A stretch of DNA of 64,000 nucleotides from Stenotrophomonas bentonitica (GTDB lineage: Bacteria > Pseudomonadota > Gammaproteobacteria > Xanthomonadales > Xanthomonadaceae): positions 153,036 through 217,035 of the forward strand of contig NZ_PKQP01000007.1 of the NCBI RefSeq assembly GCF_002887735.1, read 5' to 3'. The notes under the pieces were generated by a model. That model was not told where the DNA came from and ran no database searches. It worked only from the letters and a program-made list of their open reading frames with translations. This document shows positions 60,457-64,000 of this stretch, in pieces. Each line of letters begins with the position of its first letter. Position 1 is the stretch's first letter. The position numbers were made by a program, and so were the translations under genes.

Positions 60457-60499
60457 CCTTGTATGGCGAAGACATCAGCAAGCGCAGCGCAGGGGGGAC

Positions 60500-60985
60500 T
60501 CAGCGCTCGCCGGCATACGGATCGGCGATGCCGAGTTCGGCCAGGATGTCGCGCTCGAGCTGTTCCATGGCATCGGCTTCCTTCTCGTCCTCATGGTCCC
60601 AGCCGAGCAGGTGCAGCACGCCGTGCACGGTCAGGTGCGCGTAATGGGCGTTGAGCGCCTTGCCCTGTTCGTCGGCCTCGCGGGCAACCACCGGGGCGCA
60701 GATCACCAGGTCGCCCAGCAGCGGGAACTTCACGCCCTTGGGCAGGCCCTCCGGCAACTCAGCGGGGAAGCTGAGCACGTTGGTCGCGTAATCCTTGCCG
60801 CGGTAATGCCGGTTCAAGGACTGGCCTTCCTTGGCATCGACCAGGCGGATGGCCAGGTCGGCCTCGCGGATGCGGCCTTTCAGGGCCGCGGCCACCCATT
60901 TGCGGAAGCTCACCGCCGAGGGCAGACCCGCGCGGGGCAGGGCGTAGTTGATGGCGACGTCCAGGCGTACGGGACCACGGGTCAT
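60500..60985 (-). CDS. ybeY: Endoribonuclease YbeY
   Basis: 161 residues. Zn-dependent RNase for 16S rRNA 3' maturation and ribosome quality control. The H-x3-H-x5-H zinc motif is [11 protein letters not shown] (His121, 125, 131); [15 protein letters not shown] and [13 protein letters not shown] are family landmarks. The start overlaps the ybeZ stop by 4 bases (ATGA). Confidence 0.97.
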   Translation of the reverse strand: MTRGPVRLDVAINYALPRAGLPSAVSFRKWVAAALKGRIREADLAIRLVDAKEGQSLNRHYRGKDYATNVLSFPAELPEGLPKGVKFPLLGDLVICAPVVAREADEQGKALNAHYAHLTVHGVLHLLGWDHEDEKEADAMEQLERDILAELGIADPYAGER

Positions 60986-61968
60986 GGGTTCGCTCCGGGT
61001 TGGACCTGTTGCAGATCGCGGCGATCGTAAGCGCTGACGATGCGCGCCACCAGCGGATGACGGACCACGTCGCGCGCTTCGAAGAAGGTGAAGCTCACGC
61101 CCTCGACATCGCGCAGGACCTCGATGGCATCGCGCAGGCCGGATTTCACGTGCTTGGGCAGATCGGTCTGGGTGAGATCGCCGGTGACCACCGCAGTGGA
61201 GCCGAAGCCCAGGCGGGTCAGGAACATCTTCATCTGTTCAACCGTGGTGTTCTGCGCTTCATCCAGGATCACGTACGCATCGTTGAGGGTGCGCCCGCGC
61301 ATGTAGGCCAGCGGCGCGATCTCGATGACGTTCTTCTCCAGCAGCTTGATCACTTTTTCCACGCCGAGCATTTCATACAGCGCGTCGTACAGCGGGCGCA
61401 GGTACGGGTCCACCTTCTGGCTCAGGTCGCCGGGCAGGAAGCCGAGCTTTTCGCCGGCCTCCACCGCCGGGCGGACCAGGATCAGGCGCTGCACGCGCGC
61501 TTCGTTGAGCGCTTCCACCGCACTGGCCACGGCCAGGAAGGTCTTGCCGGTACCGGCCGGGCCGATGCCGAAGTTGATGTCATGGGTGGTGATCTGGTGC
61601 AGGTAACGGGCCTGGTTGGCGCCCCGGCCGCGCACGGTGCCGCGCTTGACCTTGATCGCCACCTCCTGGGCCTCGTAGGCGCGTTCTGCCACCTGCTCCA
61701 CGTTGGCCTGGTTCAGGCGCAGGTGGATGGCGTGGCTGTCGAACACCACGTCGCCGGCTTCGGCGTACAGCGCTTCGATCAGGGCCTGAGCATCGGCGAC
61801 CACGGCTTTGGGGCCGGTCACGCGGAACACGTGCCCACGGTTGGCGATTTCCACGCCGAGTTTGAGTTCCACCTGGCGGAGATGTTCGTCGAATGGGCCG
61901 GCCATGTTGGCCAGGCGCTCGTTGTCTTCCGGGGTGAGGGTGAAGTCGCGTTGTGCGAGTGCGGTCAT
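60982..61968 (-). CDS. ybeZ: PhoH-like ATPase YbeZ
   Basis: 328 residues from ATG 61968 ([19 protein letters not shown]); the upstream open frame is not conserved. KH-like N-terminal domain ([20 protein letters not shown]), then the PhoH P-loop NTPase: Walker [14 protein letters not shown], Walker [11 protein letters not shown], and [21 protein letters not shown]. Acts with YbeY in rRNA processing. Despite the family name it is not placed with the Pho genes of this window. Confidence 0.96.
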   Translation of the reverse strand: MTALAQRDFTLTPEDNERLANMAGPFDEHLRQVELKLGVEIANRGHVFRVTGPKAVVADAQALIEALYAEAGDVVFDSHAIHLRLNQANVEQVAERAYEAQEVAIKVKRGTVRGRGANQARYLHQITTHDINFGIGPAGTGKTFLAVASAVEALNEARVQRLILVRPAVEAGEKLGFLPGDLSQKVDPYLRPLYDALYEMLGVEKVIKLLEKNVIEIAPLAYMRGRTLNDAYVILDEAQNTTVEQMKMFLTRLGFGSTAVVTGDLTQTDLPKHVKSGLRDAIEVLRDVEGVSFTFFEARDVVRHPLVARIVSAYDRRDLQQVQPGANP

Positions 61969-62196
61969 TGCGTCCGGCGGCCGCCGGTCCAGCCGACCGG
62001 GCCGCAAGCTGGGAAAGGGAGAACAGGGTAGCGCGGGTGTCGGGCCGCCGCTACTTTTCCACATCGCCTGTGCAGTGCCGGTGCAGCAAGCTGTGGATAG
62101 CTGCGCGCAGCCCTAGTGCGACAACGGGTCTGATGGCGTGATCAAAAAAGCGTCACGCCGGGGGCGCGCCGTGGTCCGGCGCGCGCGATGCCTTGC

Positions 62197-63660
62197 TCAG
62201 TCCGCCGTCACCATCCGCGCGCGCAGCGAATTGCTGTACGCCTCGGTGATCACCACATCGACGAACTGGCCGACCAGGCGCGGGTGCCCCGGGAAATTCA
62301 CCGAGCGCATGTTCTCGCTCTTGCCGGTCAGCTCGTTCGGGTTGCGCTTGGAGGGGCCTTCCACCAGCACGGTCTGCACGGTGCCGACCATCTTTTCGGA
62401 GATGGCCGCCGCCTGCTCGTTGATCCGGGCCTGCAGGCGCGACAGGCGCGCGTGCTTTTCCGCATCCGTGGTGGTGTCTTCCAGATCGGCAGCCGGCGTG
62501 CCCGGGCGGCGCGAATAGATGAATGAGAAACTCTGGTCGAAGCCCACGTCCTCGATGAGCTTCATGGTCTTTTCGAACTCGGCATCGGTCTCGCCGGGGA
62601 AGCCGACGATGAAGTCCGAGCTGATCGAGATGTCCGGGCGCACCGCGCGCAGCTTGCGGATCTTGGATTTGAATTCCAGCGCGGTATAGCCACGCTTCAT
62701 CGCCGAGAGTACGCGGTCGCTGCCGGCCTGCACCGGCAGGTGCAGGAAGTTGGCCAGCTGCGGCACATCGCGGTAGGCATCGATCAGCGAGTCGCTGAAC
62801 TCCAGCGGGTGCGAGGTGGTGAAGCGGATCCGGCCGACCCCGTCGATCTCGGCGATGGTGCGGATCAGCAGCCCGAGGTCGGCGAACTCGCCGTCGCCAT
62901 ACGGGCCACGGTAGGCGTTGACGTTCTGGCCGAGCAGGTTGATTTCCAGCACGCCCTGCGCGGCCAGCTGCGCCACTTCCACCACTACGTCCTCGAACGG
63001 GCGGCTGACCTCGGTGCCGCGGGTGTAGGGCACCACGCAGAACGAGCAGTACTTCGAGCAGCCTTCCATGATCGACACGAATGCGGAGGCCCCCTCGGCA
63101 CGCGGCTCGGGCAGGGCGTCGAACTTCTCGATCTCCGGGAAGCTGATGTCCACCTGCGACCGGCCCGATTCCCGGCGCTGGCGGATCAGCTCCGGCAGGC
63201 GGTGCAGGGTCTGCGGGCCGAACACCAGGTCAACGTGCGGGGCACGCTTGATGATCGCTTCGCCTTCCTGCGAGGCCACGCAGCCGCCGACGCCGATGAT
63301 CACGCCACGGCCGTTGTTCTTCAGCGCCTTCCAGTAACCGAGCTGGCTGAACACCTTCTCCTGGGCCTTCTCGCGGATGGAGCAGGTGTTCATCAACAAC
63401 ACGTCGGCCTCGGCCGGGTCGTCGGTGAGTTCCAGCCCTTCGGCGGCGGCGAGCACGTCGGCCATCTTGGTCGAGTCGTACTCGTTCATCTGGCAACCGT
63501 GGGTCTTGATGTACAGCTTGCCGCGCACCGGACCGTTCACCTGCGGCTTGGCGCCGGGCAGGGGGAGCAGGTCGGGGCGGGGGGCGGAGCTGGGCGGAGC
63601 GGAGGCAGGCAAGGCAGAACCGGCCGAAGTCGGCGCGGTCGAAGCTGGCGTCCCGGTCAT
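62197..63660 (-). CDS. miaB: tRNA-2-methylthio-N6-dimethylallyladenosine synthase MiaB
   Basis: 487 residues from ATG 63660. Radical-SAM methylthiotransferase: UPF0004 domain with three cluster Cys ([27 protein letters not shown]), radical SAM motif [17 protein letters not shown], and a C-terminal TRAM domain ([28 protein letters not shown]). The first 45 residues are an Ala/Ser/Pro-rich extension before [10 protein letters not shown], so a later start is possible but no better Met exists. Modifies A37 of tRNAs reading UNN codons. Confidence 0.97.
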   Translation of the reverse strand: MTGTPASTAPTSAGSALPASAPPSSAPRPDLLPLPGAKPQVNGPVRGKLYIKTHGCQMNEYDSTKMADVLAAAEGLELTDDPAEADVLLMNTCSIREKAQEKVFSQLGYWKALKNNGRGVIIGVGGCVASQEGEAIIKRAPHVDLVFGPQTLHRLPELIRQRRESGRSQVDISFPEIEKFDALPEPRAEGASAFVSIMEGCSKYCSFCVVPYTRGTEVSRPFEDVVVEVAQLAAQGVLEINLLGQNVNAYRGPYGDGEFADLGLLIRTIAEIDGVGRIRFTTSHPLEFSDSLIDAYRDVPQLANFLHLPVQAGSDRVLSAMKRGYTALEFKSKIRKLRAVRPDISISSDFIVGFPGETDAEFEKTMKLIEDVGFDQSFSFIYSRRPGTPAADLEDTTTDAEKHARLSRLQARINEQAAAISEKMVGTVQTVLVEGPSKRNPNELTGKSENMRSVNFPGHPRLVGQFVDVVITEAYSNSLRARMVTAD

Positions 63661-63779
63661 GGCGCTTATTCCAGTCGGGTGGGCGGGCAGGCAGCCGGTT
63701 GGCTGCGGTGAGCAGGCCATTGTAGCCGGGTCGGGCGCCCCCCTTGGCAATCCCCGGGGAATTGGGGACACTCCCGCTC

Positions 63780-64000
63780 ATGAAGGGGATGTTGGGGATC
63801 GCTGCGCTGGCCTTGGCTGCGCTGACCGCTATGCCGGCCAGTGCGGGCACCCTGTACAAGTGTGTTGGCAGCGACGGCATTCCCAGCTATGTGAGCAAGC
63901 GCGTGGCCGGGGCCAGCTGCAGTGTGATCAGCAGCTACCGGCCCGACCGCGGCGCGGCGCCTCGCCGGGCCGTGGCAGCGCCGCCCGCGCCGGCCCCGGC
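63780..64000 (+). CDS. DUF4124-type secreted protein, 5' part (runs off the window)
   Basis: Starts at ATG 63780 and stays open to the end of the window (73 residues visible). Leader MKGMLGIAALALAALTAMPASA|GTLYKCVGSDGIPSYVSKRVAGASC: the YKC...G.P.Y segment is a DUF4124 pattern. A Pro/Ala-rich linker then begins. In xanthomonads this N-terminus is often followed by a lytic transglycosylase (SLT) domain; that part is outside the window, so the identity is inference. Confidence 0.7.
   Translation, partial: MKGMLGIAALALAALTAMPASAGTLYKCVGSDGIPSYVSKRVAGASCSVISSYRPDRGAAPRRAVAAPPAPAP

Overview
The window looks like a chromosomal segment of a Stenotrophomonas species (Gammaproteobacteria, family Lysobacteraceae). 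Reasons: very high GC; xanthomonad gene arrangements (pst/phoU with an OprO/OprP-like porin; miaB-ybeZ-ybeY-corC); and short GTAG-headed inverted repeats at three intergenic sites that resemble the SMAG/REP elements of S. maltophilia. Genes are dense and often overlap by 1-14 bases. I see no rRNA, tRNA, CRISPR array, insertion sequence or prophage.

Layout. 1-4.85 kb: the 3' end of an OmpR-type regulator, its histidine kinase, and a beta-propeller/GGDEF receptor whose signal peptide reading frame is broken by an amber codon. 4.86-8.07 kb (minus): RNase T, then an operon bufA-bufB-bufC-doxX, a bufferin/Hvf-type RiPP system. The precursor carries six EGKCG motifs in three tandem pairs, and the partners are a DUF692 (MNIO) enzyme and a DUF2063 protein. 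8.3-16.5 kb (minus): phosphate locus (porin, unknown secreted protein, two PstS, PstC, PstA, PstB, PhoU) with three candidate Pho boxes. 16.6-25.1 kb: housekeeping genes (nth, enoyl-CoA hydratase, FKBP-like protein, DUF1289-Nudix fusion, mercaptopyruvate sulfurtransferase, AmpD-like amidase, RlmKL, acetyltransferase). 25.2-33.9 kb: an iron divergon around a near-perfect Fur box. On one side are a siderophore receptor, DUF3649, a PepSY reductase and DUF3325; on the other are a second TonB-dependent receptor and a translationally coupled, Tat-type, PvdN-like PLP enzyme.

33.9-43.3 kb: YjiN-like DUF445 protein, an orphan ParB-like protein, an omega-amino acid aminotransferase, a PuuC-like dehydrogenase, a TonB-like hypothetical, an MHS transporter, a bacteriohemerythrin and a double-receiver diguanylate cyclase. 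43.4-46.2 kb is an AT-richer patch with a small secreted protein, a MASE1 protein with a decayed kinase domain, and about 630 bases of palindrome-rich non-coding DNA. 46.3-55.7 kb is a polyamine module: PuuB, PuuD, PuuA, PotFGHI and a Sad-like succinate semialdehyde dehydrogenase. With the aminotransferase and PuuC-like enzyme further left it forms a nearly complete gamma-glutamylputrescine route to succinate. 55.9-64 kb (minus): CorA, a DUF4105 (Lnb-like) protein, CorC, two unknowns, YbeY, YbeZ and MiaB, then the start of a DUF4124 protein on the plus strand.

The strongest candidates for unusual biology are the triple-pair EGKCG precursor operon, the PvdN-like enzyme coupled to a TonB receptor, the Lnb-like protein at the position lnt holds in E. 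coli, and the low-GC MASE1 pseudokinase patch.
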